7,564 nt of DNA from Spirochaetales bacterium (lineage in GTDB: Bacteria > Spirochaetota > Spirochaetia > JABEVK01): assembly GCA_013043995.1 (NCBI GenBank), contig JABEVL010000284.1:1-7564 (forward strand). Direction: 5' to 3'. Positions 1 through 7,170 of the stretch are shown in pieces. The first letter of the stretch is position 1, and the number at the start of each line of letters is the position of its first letter. Made by a program: the position numbers and the translations under genes. The notes beneath the pieces are model-generated. The model did no database searches. It saw only the letters and a program-made list of their open reading frames with translations, and was not told the DNA's origin.

Positions 1-1
1 C

Positions 2-382
2 ACCCCGTCGGTGCACGACACGTCGACCCTGCGGCAGTGGTGGTCCGAAGAGCGCGACCGCCGAGGTTTTTTGAATGCCCTGGGTCTCGGGACAGAAAAC
101 GACGGAGAATTGACTCCGGAGTTGGCGCAGCGCCTCCTTTCGGCCCTGATGAACGCGGGCTCGCGGCTTTGCCTGGTCCCGCTTCAGGACTGGTTTTTGC
201 TCGATTCGGAACTTTTGAGCGACGATCCCTCGCTCGAAAGGGTGAACCTCCCCGGCACTGTCGGTCCTGAGAACTGGTCGTACCGGATGAAGCCCTTTTT
301 AGAAGATCTTGCCCGCAACGAACCGTTTATAGGTCGACTTCAGGAAATCTCACGTGTACGACGAGTCAAAACGACCGCCTAA
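2..382 (+). CDS. malQ: 4-alpha-glucanotransferase (GH77, MalQ/amylomaltase family), C-terminal 126 residues; 5' end outside window
   Basis: GH77 enzymes transfer alpha-1,4-glucan segments between maltodextrins in the cytoplasm, releasing glucose and building longer chains. The frame is open from base 2, so the GTG at base 11 is an internal valine and not a start. Visible family features in this fragment are the region-IV-like block TPSVHDTSTLRQWW at residues 1-14, whose His5-Asp6 should be the substrate-binding and third catalytic carboxylate pair, the VPLQD block at about 59-63, and the C-terminal NLPGT...NWSYR block at about 82-95. The HDTST form and WWSEE run look closer to the DPE2-like/long MalQ branch than to the classical HDN(D/N)T amylomaltases; that is recalled, not aligned. 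The catalytic Asp and Glu lie upstream of the window. It ends with TAA overlapping the ribosome site of the next gene, so the two are almost certainly one operon. Family call is strong; subtype is tentative. Confidence 0.88.
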   Translation, partial: TPSVHDTSTLRQWWSEERDRRGFLNALGLGTENDGELTPELAQRLLSALMNAGSRLCLVPLQDWFLLDSELLSDDPSLERVNLPGTVGPENWSYRMKPFLEDLARNEPFIGRLQEISRVRRVKTTA

Positions 383-386
383 GGAG
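381..386 (+). promoter_or_regulatory. Shine-Dalgarno AAGGAG setting the GH13 start at 393
   Basis: AAGGAG lies six bases before ATG 393 and shares two bases with the TAA stop of the preceding gene (380-382). It decides the start against an in-frame GTG at 354, which would lie inside the upstream gene and has no comparable site. The arrangement suggests that ribosomes finishing the glucanotransferase help initiate the amylase-family gene. Confidence 0.85.
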
Positions 387-392
387 CATCTT

Positions 393-3300
393 ATGGAAAC
401 CTTCACCCTGCGTCTGAGAGCTCTTGAAAAACCCGGTCACGTTCCGCACGCCCGCTTGGCCAAGATGGAGTTCCATATTTCGCGGCACGCCCGCGAGACC
501 TACGGTTTTGACGACGCCCTTTTTTCTTTGACAGGAAACGTCGTGTTTGCGAACTACCTGGCAACGCGGGTATTTGCCAAGGCAATGAACGACAAGCGCA
601 ACCTGGCGCGCAACCCAGAAAAAGCCATCCTTCCGGGACAGCTGAACGCGATGGGTCTGATCGACGAGATCCTCCACTACGTCGCTGAGCTGTACCGTGA
701 GGAACACGGCCTGGACCTGTTTGCCCGCTGTCTGGATTCTATCGGTCAGACGATCGGCGTCGCCCAGTTGGACGAGGTCCTTCTGCGTTTTGTTCAGCAA
801 TTTCCCAACGTGGACGTTCATCAGGGAAAAATCACCCCACAAGATTTCTTGTCGGGTAAAACCGGCGACGTCAGCCACCGCGAGATGATCCTGGAGGAGG
901 TGCTTCTTTTGTGGCTGGCTAACGCCAACCCGGCGTTTGGCCCCTTTCTGGAACTCTTTGACGACCGCGAGCTTCGCGCTGGTTCGGCCTACGTCGCGTT
1001 CATGGAAGCTTTGAAGAACTTTTTCGCGGTCTTGCCTCCCTTCGGTCCCGATCACCAGACCCTCGTCGATATGCTCAGAAGTCCTGCCGTGGCGGTTCCC
1101 TTTTCGCTCTACGGTCAGCTCCAGTACATCAAAGAACGCTGGGGCCTCCTTCTGGGCCGCTTTTTGATGCGTCTTTTGGGGTCGCTGGACTTTATGAAAG
1201 AAGAAGAGCGCCTGTTCTGGAAAGGAGGCGGCCTGAAGTCAGAAGGCTACGATTCCTCGTTGAGTTTTGGCGGACTCGACGTGGAGCCCGAGCGTTTCAG
1301 CCTGGACAAGGAGTGGATGCCGCGGGTGATCCTCTTGGCCAAGAGCACCCTGGTCTGGCTTGATCAGTTGTCCAAAAAATACGGCCGCGAAATACGAACC
1401 CTGGACAAGATTCCCGACGAAGAAATCGACACCATCGCCCGCCGCGGGTTTAACGCCCTGTGGCTGATCGGACTTTGGGAGCGTTCCAAGGCCTCGAAAC
1501 GGATCAAGCAGATGTGCGGTAATCCCGAAGCCGAGGCCTCGGCGTACTCCCTTTACGATTACGACATCGCCGCCGAGCTTGGGGGGTGGACCGCCTTGGG
1601 GGAACTTCGCGGCAAGTGTCTGCGCCGTGGCATCCGTCTGGCCAGCGACATGGTCCCCAACCATACCGCCATGGACAGCCTGTGGATTTCCCAACACCCC
1701 GACTGGTTTCTTCAGCTCGACCACTGTCCTTTTCCCAATTACACCTTCGGGGGAGCCGACCTCAGCCAGGACCCCGCGATCGAGATCAAACTTGAAGATC
1801 ACTACTACGAACGTTCCGACGCGGCGGTTGTTTTCCTTCATCGGGACAAGAGAAATGGGCGGACCAGGTTCATCTATCACGGAAACGATGGAACGTCGAT
1901 GCCCTGGAACGATACAGCCCAGCTCAACTACCTGAATTCCGCCGCTCGAGAAGCGATCATCCAGGTCATCCTGCACGTGGCCCGAAACTTTCCGATCATC
2001 CGTTTCGACGCGGCGATGACCTTGGCAAAAAAGCACATTCAACGCCTGTGGTTCCCCCAACCGGGTTCGGGCGGAGACATAGCAACCCGAGCCGAATACG
2101 GACTGACCAAAGAAGCTTTCGACCAGGCGATGCCGCAGGAGTTCTGGCGCGAGGTGGTCGATCGGGTGGCGAGCGAAGTTCCCGACACCCTGCTTTTGGC
2201 GGAAGCTTTCTGGATGATGGAAGGTTATTTCGTGCGGACCCTGGGGATGCACCGTGTCTACAATTCAGCCTTCATGCACATGTTCAAAAAAGAGGAAAAT
2301 GAAAAGTACCGCTACACCATCAAAAACACCCTCGAGTTTGATCCGGACATTTTAAAACGCTTTGTCAACTTCATGAACAACCCGGACGAAGAAACAGCCG
2401 CCGTCCAGTTCGGCACCGGGGACAAATACTTTGGCGTTGCCGCTGTGATGGTCACCATGCCCGGAACGCCGATGTTTGGCCACGGTCAGGTCGAAGGCTT
2501 TCGCGAAAAATACGGCATGGAGTACCGGCGGGCCTACTGGGAAGAAAAGGACGACCTCGGGTTGATGGAACGTCATGAGCGTGAAATTTTCCCCCTGATG
2601 CACCGGCGGGCGCTTTTTGCCGAGGTGGCCAACTTCTACCTTTACGACTTGTGGACTTCTCACGGAACGGTCAACCAGAACGTGTTCGCTTATTCCAACG
2701 GCACCTCCTTGGAACGAGCCTTGGTTTTTTACAACAACTCTTTTGAACGCGCTGTGGGCTGGATCAAGGCCTCGGCAGGCTACGCCGTCAAAAACCCCGA
2801 TGGAACGAAAACGATCCAGCAAAAAAACCTGAGCGAGGCCCTGGGGCTCCACGATGATGGTCCCTGTTACCTTTTGATGAGGGATCAGACAAGCGGGCTC
2901 ATCTACGTCAGGGCCAGCCGCGATCTGATCAACAGCGGACTTTACGTCGAGCTCAACGGATACCAGCACCAGGTTTTTTGGGACCTTCAGGAGGTTCAGG
3001 ATTCCTCGAGTTACCCGATCGCCCGTCTTTGCAATGAGCTGAATGGGGCCGGGGTTTTTGATATTCACGAAGCGATGATGGACATGACGCATCGCTCGAT
3101 CTACCAGGGCTTCAACGAGGTCTTCAACCCGGGCTCTTTCCGTTCCTTTGCTGAGGCGGCTTTTGGTCGCCACCCCATGGACAAGGGCACCTTGGGCGAC
3201 CTCCACGCCAAACTTTCATTCTTTTTCTGGCGCTCTAAAGAGTTTGCCAACGGGCAAGGCGACCCTGAAAAGGCCGTGGTCACAGCACTCAAGAACCTTC

Positions 3301-3986
3301 AGGGGAGCTTTGACCTTGTGCAGTCTGCCCAGCGTTTTGCCGACCAAAAGAGTTTAACCAAGGCGGCGGGCATCCTCGACACCCGTCTGCGTGAGCCTTC
3401 GACGATTGCGCACGTATTTTTTGCCAAGGCCCTGCTGGACCCTCTCGCCGAAGCGATCGATAAAAATGGCGATGGTTTTCTTTCCAAGTCCTACGTCGAA
3501 AGCTGGCTTTTGGACCGCAAGGTCCTGCGAATCTTTCTGGATTTGGGGATGCCCTGGGTCGAGGCTCACCACGCTGTTCAGTGGCTAAGGATCCTTTTGG
3601 AAAATCGCGGCTGGGCGAGGGGACTGACACTTTCAAAGGTCAAGGAAGTTGAACTTTTAGAGCAACTCGTCAGGAATCCCGAAGTGAGGAATCTCATGGG
3701 GGTTCACGATTACGACGGTAAGGTGTGGTTCAGCAAGGAAGGCTTTGACTACGTTTTGTGGTGGTTTTTTGCATCAGCTGTCCAGGAAAACATGGCGGCA
3801 TCCAGCGATGTGCAAGTCGCCGGTGATTTTGTCCGAATCCTCTTTCAGATGATCGAGGATTGGAAAGATCGTGCTGAAAAAGGCGGCTTTCTGCTCGAGG
3901 CTCTGATTTCGACCGCTGAGCCTTCGCCTGCTCCCGAAAAAAAAGTTGCTAAAAAGTCCGCAACGAAAAAGACCGGCGGAGATTAA
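393..3986 (+). CDS. Large cytoplasmic GH13 alpha-amylase-family enzyme (1197 aa)
   Basis: A GH13 enzyme should cleave or transfer alpha-glucosidic bonds by a retaining mechanism; its exact reaction cannot be read from sequence. There is no signal peptide, so it is probably cytoplasmic and works with the adjacent glucanotransferase. Residues 1 to about 320 form a helical N-terminal part of no function I can name. The TIM barrel spans about 330-740: region I DMVPNH (419-424), region II IIRFDAAM with nucleophile Asp539, region III LLLAEAFW with acid/base Glu604, and region IV FMNNPDE with Asp665. The usual region IV histidine is Pro664, as I recall for the NTPD of GlgE maltosyltransferases, although the rest does not look like GlgE. 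A GHGQVEGF block (696-703) and a probable beta-sandwich (about 760-880) follow. Residues about 890-1170 are helical, with an EF-hand-like loop at 1023-1031, then a Pro/Ala/Lys-rich tail. It is two to three times the length of ordinary amylases. Hydrolase, transferase or glycogen-active enzyme are all open. Confidence 0.85.
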   Translation: METFTLRLRALEKPGHVPHARLAKMEFHISRHARETYGFDDALFSLTGNVVFANYLATRVFAKAMNDKRNLARNPEKAILPGQLNAMGLIDEILHYVAELYREEHGLDLFARCLDSIGQTIGVAQLDEVLLRFVQQFPNVDVHQGKITPQDFLSGKTGDVSHREMILEEVLLLWLANANPAFGPFLELFDDRELRAGSAYVAFMEALKNFFAVLPPFGPDHQTLVDMLRSPAVAVPFSLYGQLQYIKERWGLLLGRFLMRLLGSLDFMKEEERLFWKGGGLKSEGYDSSLSFGGLDVEPERFSLDKEWMPRVILLAKSTLVWLDQLSKKYGREIRTLDKIPDEEIDTIARRGFNALWLIGLWERSKASKRIKQMCGNPEAEASAYSLYDYDIAAELGGWTALGELRGKCLRRGIRLASDMVPNHTAMDSLWISQHPDWFLQLDHCPFPNYTFGGADLSQDPAIEIKLEDHYYERSDAAVVFLHRDKRNGRTRFIYHGNDGTSMPWNDTAQLNYLNSAAREAIIQVILHVARNFPIIRFDAAMTLAKKHIQRLWFPQPGSGGDIATRAEYGLTKEAFDQAMPQEFWREVVDRVASEVPDTLLLAEAFWMMEGYFVRTLGMHRVYNSAFMHMFKKEENEKYRYTIKNTLEFDPDILKRFVNFMNNPDEETAAVQFGTGDKYFGVAAVMVTMPGTPMFGHGQVEGFREKYGMEYRRAYWEEKDDLGLMERHEREIFPLMHRRALFAEVANFYLYDLWTSHGTVNQNVFAYSNGTSLERALVFYNNSFERAVGWIKASAGYAVKNPDGTKTIQQKNLSEALGLHDDGPCYLLMRDQTSGLIYVRASRDLINSGLYVELNGYQHQVFWDLQEVQDSSSYPIARLCNELNGAGVFDIHEAMMDMTHRSIYQGFNEVFNPGSFRSFAEAAFGRHPMDKGTLGDLHAKLSFFFWRSKEFANGQGDPEKAVVTALKNLQGSFDLVQSAQRFADQKSLTKAAGILDTRLREPSTIAHVFFAKALLDPLAEAIDKNGDGFLSKSYVESWLLDRKVLRIFLDLGMPWVEAHHAVQWLRILLENRGWARGLTLSKVKEVELLEQLVRNPEVRNLMGVHDYDGKVWFSKEGFDYVLWWFFASAVQENMAASSDVQVAGDFVRILFQMIEDWKDRAEKGGFLLEALISTAEPSPAPEKKVAKKSATKKTGGD
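3937..3964 (-). terminator. Possible intrinsic terminator of the permease operon, inside the GH13 3' end
   Basis: Read on the minus strand, GTTGC (3964-3960) and GCAAC (3949-3945) can pair as a perfect 5-bp stem around a 10-base loop, followed at once by eight T (3944-3937). The stem is short, so strength is doubtful. A second weak candidate sits just before it in the transcript: CCGG (3990-3987) pairing with CCGG (3976-3973), followed by TCTTTTT. Together they lie 35-90 bases past the stop of the membrane-protein gene at 4025. The same DNA encodes the lysine-rich tail of the GH13 protein on the other strand, so the T runs could also be simply a by-product of AAA/AAG codons. Confidence 0.4.
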
Positions 3987-4024
3987 CCGGAGCTTGAAGA
4001 ACGAGTTTAGCCGGACCGTGGGAA

Positions 4025-4741
4025 TTACTTCCAAGGCCGCAGGAGTGAATGAAAGTCTCTTTTCTGCAGGACGGCGATTTCAGGAGCCATGAGTTCCTTC
4101 CAGTCGGGTTTTGTTCCCGGCTGGCTTTCTTTTTGCTCGTACAGGCGGCGCAGGATCTCGCGGACGTTGTTCTGGTAAAGAACGGCACCGCCCAGACCCG
4201 GTAAAAGCACAATCGCAGAGGCGCTCAGAATCAGGGTGCCTGCAAAATTTATCAAGGCCAATCTAGGGTTTTCTGCTGCGATCCTGAACGAAGCCCTGAG
4301 ACTTTGAAAAAAGCTCCCCTGAAAGTTGGGGAGCAGGACGAGAAAAAAGCTCGAACCGGCCGCCAAAAACAAAAGAATCCAGAGTCCCAAGAAAGCCAGA
4401 CTGAGGCCCAGGAGCCCCGTCGTCGATGAATAGAACCAAACGCCCAGCGCTGAAACGAGGACCGTCCCCGACGCCAAAAGAGAAAAGAGCACCGCCGCCA
4501 CAACGGCGCGGCCGACGTTGAACTCCTGGGAGGGGTCTGTGACGTGATAAAAAACGACCGCCGCCGCCGCATTGAGCGCCAGGGAAAGCATCAGGCCGAT
4601 AAGCCAGCCCAGTGCTCCTCCCAAGGGCCCGAGCCAAAAAGCGAGGGCCGTTGTTCCCCAGAAAAAAAGACCGCAGACAAGGCTGGCGATCCAGTTATCC
4701 CAAAGATCAAAAAAGGTTTTTGTCACAAGGTAACCTAACAA
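4025..4741 (-). CDS. Multi-pass membrane protein of unknown function, last gene of the sugar ABC permease operon
   Basis: I do not recognise this 238-residue protein with confidence. It has about five or six hydrophobic segments (roughly 16-38, 40-66, 78-102, 107-138, 162-190) and a polar, probably cytoplasmic C-terminus (about 191-238) with charged residues and KESQPGTKPDWKE. A block SLRASFRIAAENPRLAL (148-164) before the last helix, and the overall plan, recall the DUF624/YesL-like membrane proteins often found beside carbohydrate ABC permeases; this is a topology resemblance only. The chosen start is TTG 4741, four bases after the TAG of malG, with AAAGG (4754-4750) eight bases upstream. 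An in-frame GTG at 4726 is an alternative that would remove five residues. The tight spacing argues for translational coupling to malG and a role linked to sugar uptake, for example assisting or modulating the transporter. It converges on the GH13 gene, 38 bases away. Confidence 0.72.
   Translation of the reverse strand: MLGYLVTKTFFDLWDNWIASLVCGLFFWGTTALAFWLGPLGGALGWLIGLMLSLALNAAAAVVFYHVTDPSQEFNVGRAVVAAVLFSLLASGTVLVSALGVWFYSSTTGLLGLSLAFLGLWILLFLAAGSSFFLVLLPNFQGSFFQSLRASFRIAAENPRLALINFAGTLILSASAIVLLPGLGGAVLYQNNVREILRRLYEQKESQPGTKPDWKELMAPEIAVLQKRDFHSLLRPWK
4100..4134 (+). terminator. Intrinsic terminator for the GH13 transcript, antisense inside the convergent gene
   Basis: On the plus strand, CCAGTCGGG (4100-4108) pairs with CCCGGCTGG (4116-4124) as a 9-bp stem with one G-T wobble, a 7-base loop TTTTGTT, and a T-rich tail CTTTCTTTTT (4125-4134). 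This is a textbook Rho-independent shape, 113 bases after the GH13 stop codon. It lies in the C-terminal coding part of the opposite membrane-protein gene, so a transcript ending here would overlap that mRNA by about 110 bases. No better plus-strand terminator is visible in the 38-base gap. On the minus strand the hairpin has no following T run, so it should act in one direction only. Confidence 0.62.
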
Positions 4742-4745
4742 GAGC

Positions 4746-5612
4746 CTAACCTTTGACCGCTCCCGCAGAAATACCCTTGATGATGTACCTTTGCATGGCG
4801 ATGTAAAGAATCACCACAGGAGTCGCCGACATCACCAAGGAAGCCGTCAGCGCTCCGAAGTCCTGTGTGAACTGACCAAAGAAGTTGAACTGAAAGAGGA
4901 CCAGTGTTCCCGCCCGTAAAATGATGTAGGGCAAAAGAAAGTCATTCCACACCCAAAGGATGTCCAGAATCGTGATCGTCGCCGTGATGGGCGTCAGCAG
5001 GGGGAAAACGATCTGGAAGAAAGTTCGCCATTGACCAGCCCCGTCCATTGAAGCCGACTCTTCGAGGGAAAAGGGGATCGACTTGATGAAACCGTGGTAC
5101 ATGAAAATGGCGGCAGGTGCTCCCAGGCCCCAGTACATTAAAGACAGACCCACGATGCTCTGAAACTGCAAGTCCGTGGCCAAAACAACCAAGGGAACCA
5201 TGATGAGCTGGAACGGGATGACCGTAAAGAAAGCAAAAAGCGAAAAAAGAACCCAGGATGTTTTGGAGTGGCTGCGGGCCAGGATGTAGGCACCCATGGA
5301 ACTGATCAGAATGATCCCCGAAACGCTCATAACCGTGATGAGAAAGGTGTTGAGAAGCGAGGTCCCAAAGGTGAACCCGCCGGCGCCCTGGCGCTGAAGC
5401 ACGCTGATGAAGTTGTTAAAACTGGGGTGCGGGGGAAAGCCGATCGGGTCGATGACAATTTCTTGGGTGCCCTTAAACGAATTGATCAGAATGTAAAGCG
5501 TCGGGTAGATAAAAATAATGGCCAGGACGATCATCACAATTTCAAAAAGGACCAAGCCCAGGGGGCGCTTGGGGCGGCTGAGTGGCTCGACGGGATTAAA
5601 GGGGTTGCTCAT
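4746..5612 (-). CDS. malG: CUT1-family sugar ABC transporter permease, MalG-like (288 aa)
   Basis: This is the second membrane subunit of a carbohydrate importer in the MalG/UgpE family, forming the translocation channel with the MalF-like protein in the inner membrane. The length is normal for the family. Helices are expected at about 19-42, 86-111, 118-144, 150-173, 205-227 and 257-275. The cytoplasmic EAA loop that docks the ATPase is clear: EESASMDGA at 184-192, followed by IVFPLLTP at 201-208, with Gly191 and Pro204 in place. ATG 5612 is preceded by AAAGAGG (5626-5620) seven bases upstream and overlaps the TGA of the upstream permease as ATGA, typical of coupled permease pairs. Its stop is four bases before the next gene. 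Family call is very safe. The maltodextrin substrate and the symbol are inferred from the GH77/GH13 neighbours; other oligosaccharides are possible. Confidence 0.92.
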   Translation of the reverse strand: MSNPFNPVEPLSRPKRPLGLVLFEIVMIVLAIIFIYPTLYILINSFKGTQEIVIDPIGFPPHPSFNNFISVLQRQGAGGFTFGTSLLNTFLITVMSVSGIILISSMGAYILARSHSKTSWVLFSLFAFFTVIPFQLIMVPLVVLATDLQFQSIVGLSLMYWGLGAPAAIFMYHGFIKSIPFSLEESASMDGAGQWRTFFQIVFPLLTPITATITILDILWVWNDFLLPYIILRAGTLVLFQFNFFGQFTQDFGALTASLVMSATPVVILYIAMQRYIIKGISAGAVKG

Positions 5613-7135
5613 AGTTCGACCTCTTTGCGTTTTGTCAGGGTGATTTGAACGGCGCTGATCAAAAGAATCACAGCCATCAAAAGAACGGCTTTGGCCGTGG
5701 CGGCACCGGCGTGCTTGTCGCGGAAGGCATCGTAAAAGATGTTGACGACGACGTTGTCCACCCCCACCGCCGTCGAATTCGACGGGTAGAGGGCAAAGAT
5801 GATGTCGAAGGTCTTCAGGGCGCCCGCCGTGCTGAGGAAGAGGCAGATTGTAATGGCGGGAAGAAGCATCGGCAGGGTGATCTTCATAAATTTCTGAAAG
5901 TTATTCGCTCCGTCGATCGACGCCACTTCGAGTAAGTCTTGGGGCACATTTTGCAAGCCTGCAAGGTAGATGATGGTGTAATAACCGACACCCTGCCAGG
6001 TCGCAACGATCACGACGAGCCAGGGAGCGATGTCGGGGTTCATGATCCAGTCGCTATAGCCGGTCAGCTTGGGTAACATCTGCGTAAAAATCAGCTGCCA
6101 GATGAAAGCGACGATGATGAGAGAAAGAACGTTGGGAATGAAAAACATTGACCTCAAAATATTGCGGGACTTGATTTGGGTGTCGAGGGCAAAGGCCAAA
6201 AGGAGGGCCAGGATATTCACGAATAAAACGTTGAAGAAGGTCAGGAAAATCGTAAAGACCAAAACGCCCATGCGGATTTTGCTGACAAACCAGTTCGAGG
6301 CCACGACGCTCTTGAGGTAGGCTTCGTTGAAGACCTGGACCGCAAGGCTTTTAAGCTTGGAAAGCTCAGGGGCTGACAGTCTGTGGGCTGCGACAACGGG
6401 GTCTGCGGCCAGGATCGCCTCAACTGCCGAAACGGGCTTCAGCTGAGACCCGGCGTCCGTCAGATTTTCATAGAGTTGTTCCCAGTCGTTGCTCAATGCC
6501 GGGATGGTGGTCAGCGCCGTCTGCAGGTCGGTCGAAGACATCGGGTAAAGTTGAGTGTTCAAGACGTACCCTTTGGGGGTCTTTTGGAAAGAATTTTCAA
6601 GGAACTTCAGCTCTTCGGGCTTGGTGACGTGGGGAAGTAAGTTTTGGTTCCATTCTTGGGTAGAAATCGTTTTGATGTTGTCGAGAGGGTCGCCGTCCTG
6701 AAAGCGTGACTGGCGGTAATTTTGCGGAAAGAACTTGGGGTCGATGTTTCCTGTGAAAATGTCAACGTAATTTTTCAGTCCGACGTTTTTAAAGTCAGGA
6801 TTGACGATGCCCCGAGCCGAAAAAATCATCAAAAGCCTGTAGCGGTCCAGGCCGAACAGATCGTGGCGTTGGTACATGCCCGTGGCGGGATTTTTCACGT
6901 AGTACTTCAAAAGCAAGGCCTTGTCGCCCGGGTCAGTTGTCGGGTCGAGCACCTTTTGCTGAAACTCGGCAATGGGCATTTGCGCGGGAGTCCAGGGGGC
7001 CGTGCCGTCCCAGTTGGTCGTCGACAGCCAAAACCCCTGCAGGAGGGGAAGAATTGCAAAGAAAAAGTAAAAGAGAACGGCTGGCAGTAAAAAGAGTACA
7101 AAATTTGACCGGGATTTCAACTTATTGATGACCAT
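5609..7135 (-). CDS. malF: CUT1-family sugar ABC transporter permease, MalF-like with large external insertion (508 aa)
   Basis: First membrane subunit of the sugar importer. A first helix (about 11-38) ends in the family's TNWDG block (40-44). The helices of the permease core follow at about 287-318, 327-351, 370-393, 421-440 and 481-500. The EAA loop EVASIDGA (403-410) with ITLPMLLP (419-426) is intact. Most CUT1 MalF homologues are about 290-320 residues; this one is 508 because roughly 240 residues lie between helix 1 and the core. The expected NYVDIF element (122-127) is still recognisable inside that stretch, so the extra sequence comes in two pieces, about 45-115 and 130-278. The position matches the periplasmic P2 loop of E. 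coli MalF (514 aa), which contacts the binding protein; I saw no sequence similarity and infer function from position only. ATG 7135 has GAGG (7147-7144) eight bases upstream. It overlaps malG by four bases. Symbol rests on architecture and neighbours. Confidence 0.9.
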   Translation of the reverse strand: MVINKLKSRSNFVLFLLPAVLFYFFFAILPLLQGFWLSTTNWDGTAPWTPAQMPIAEFQQKVLDPTTDPGDKALLLKYYVKNPATGMYQRHDLFGLDRYRLLMIFSARGIVNPDFKNVGLKNYVDIFTGNIDPKFFPQNYRQSRFQDGDPLDNIKTISTQEWNQNLLPHVTKPEELKFLENSFQKTPKGYVLNTQLYPMSSTDLQTALTTIPALSNDWEQLYENLTDAGSQLKPVSAVEAILAADPVVAAHRLSAPELSKLKSLAVQVFNEAYLKSVVASNWFVSKIRMGVLVFTIFLTFFNVLFVNILALLLAFALDTQIKSRNILRSMFFIPNVLSLIIVAFIWQLIFTQMLPKLTGYSDWIMNPDIAPWLVVIVATWQGVGYYTIIYLAGLQNVPQDLLEVASIDGANNFQKFMKITLPMLLPAITICLFLSTAGALKTFDIIFALYPSNSTAVGVDNVVVNIFYDAFRDKHAGAATAKAVLLMAVILLISAVQITLTKRKEVEL

Positions 7136-7170
7136 GTGAACATCCTCGTGGTTGGGGTGGAAAAACGGAT

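Noticed and set aside
354..392. In-frame GTG start giving a 13-residue longer GH13 protein
   Set aside because: It lies inside the upstream gene and lacks a ribosome site, whereas ATG 393 has AAGGAG at ideal spacing.
366..1055. Long minus-strand open frame opposite the GH13 gene
   Set aside because: It lies wholly opposite a confidently identified coding region and its translation shows no family motifs; it is a codon-bias shadow.
1239..2252. 337-codon minus-strand open frame
   Set aside because: It covers the GH13 catalytic regions on the other strand, and its low-complexity translation resembles no protein family I know.
2352..3206. 284-codon minus-strand open frame
   Set aside because: It is also antisense to the GH13 gene, with no ribosome site of note and no recognisable motif.
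3937..3944. A8 run as a programmed slippage or frameshift site
   Set aside because: The frame ends normally about 40 bases later and slipping would change only a few tail residues; nothing indicates a programmed event.
3987..4024. CCGG repeats in the convergent gap as a bidirectional terminator
   Set aside because: CCGG at 3987 and 4011 can form only a 4-bp stem around a 20-base loop with no adjacent T run on the plus strand; better structures lie inside the flanking genes.
4252..4637. Overlapping minus-strand open frames within the membrane-protein gene
   Set aside because: Arginine/serine-rich shadow translations of the 4025-4741 gene in other frames; the hydrophobic, helix-forming frame is the credible one.
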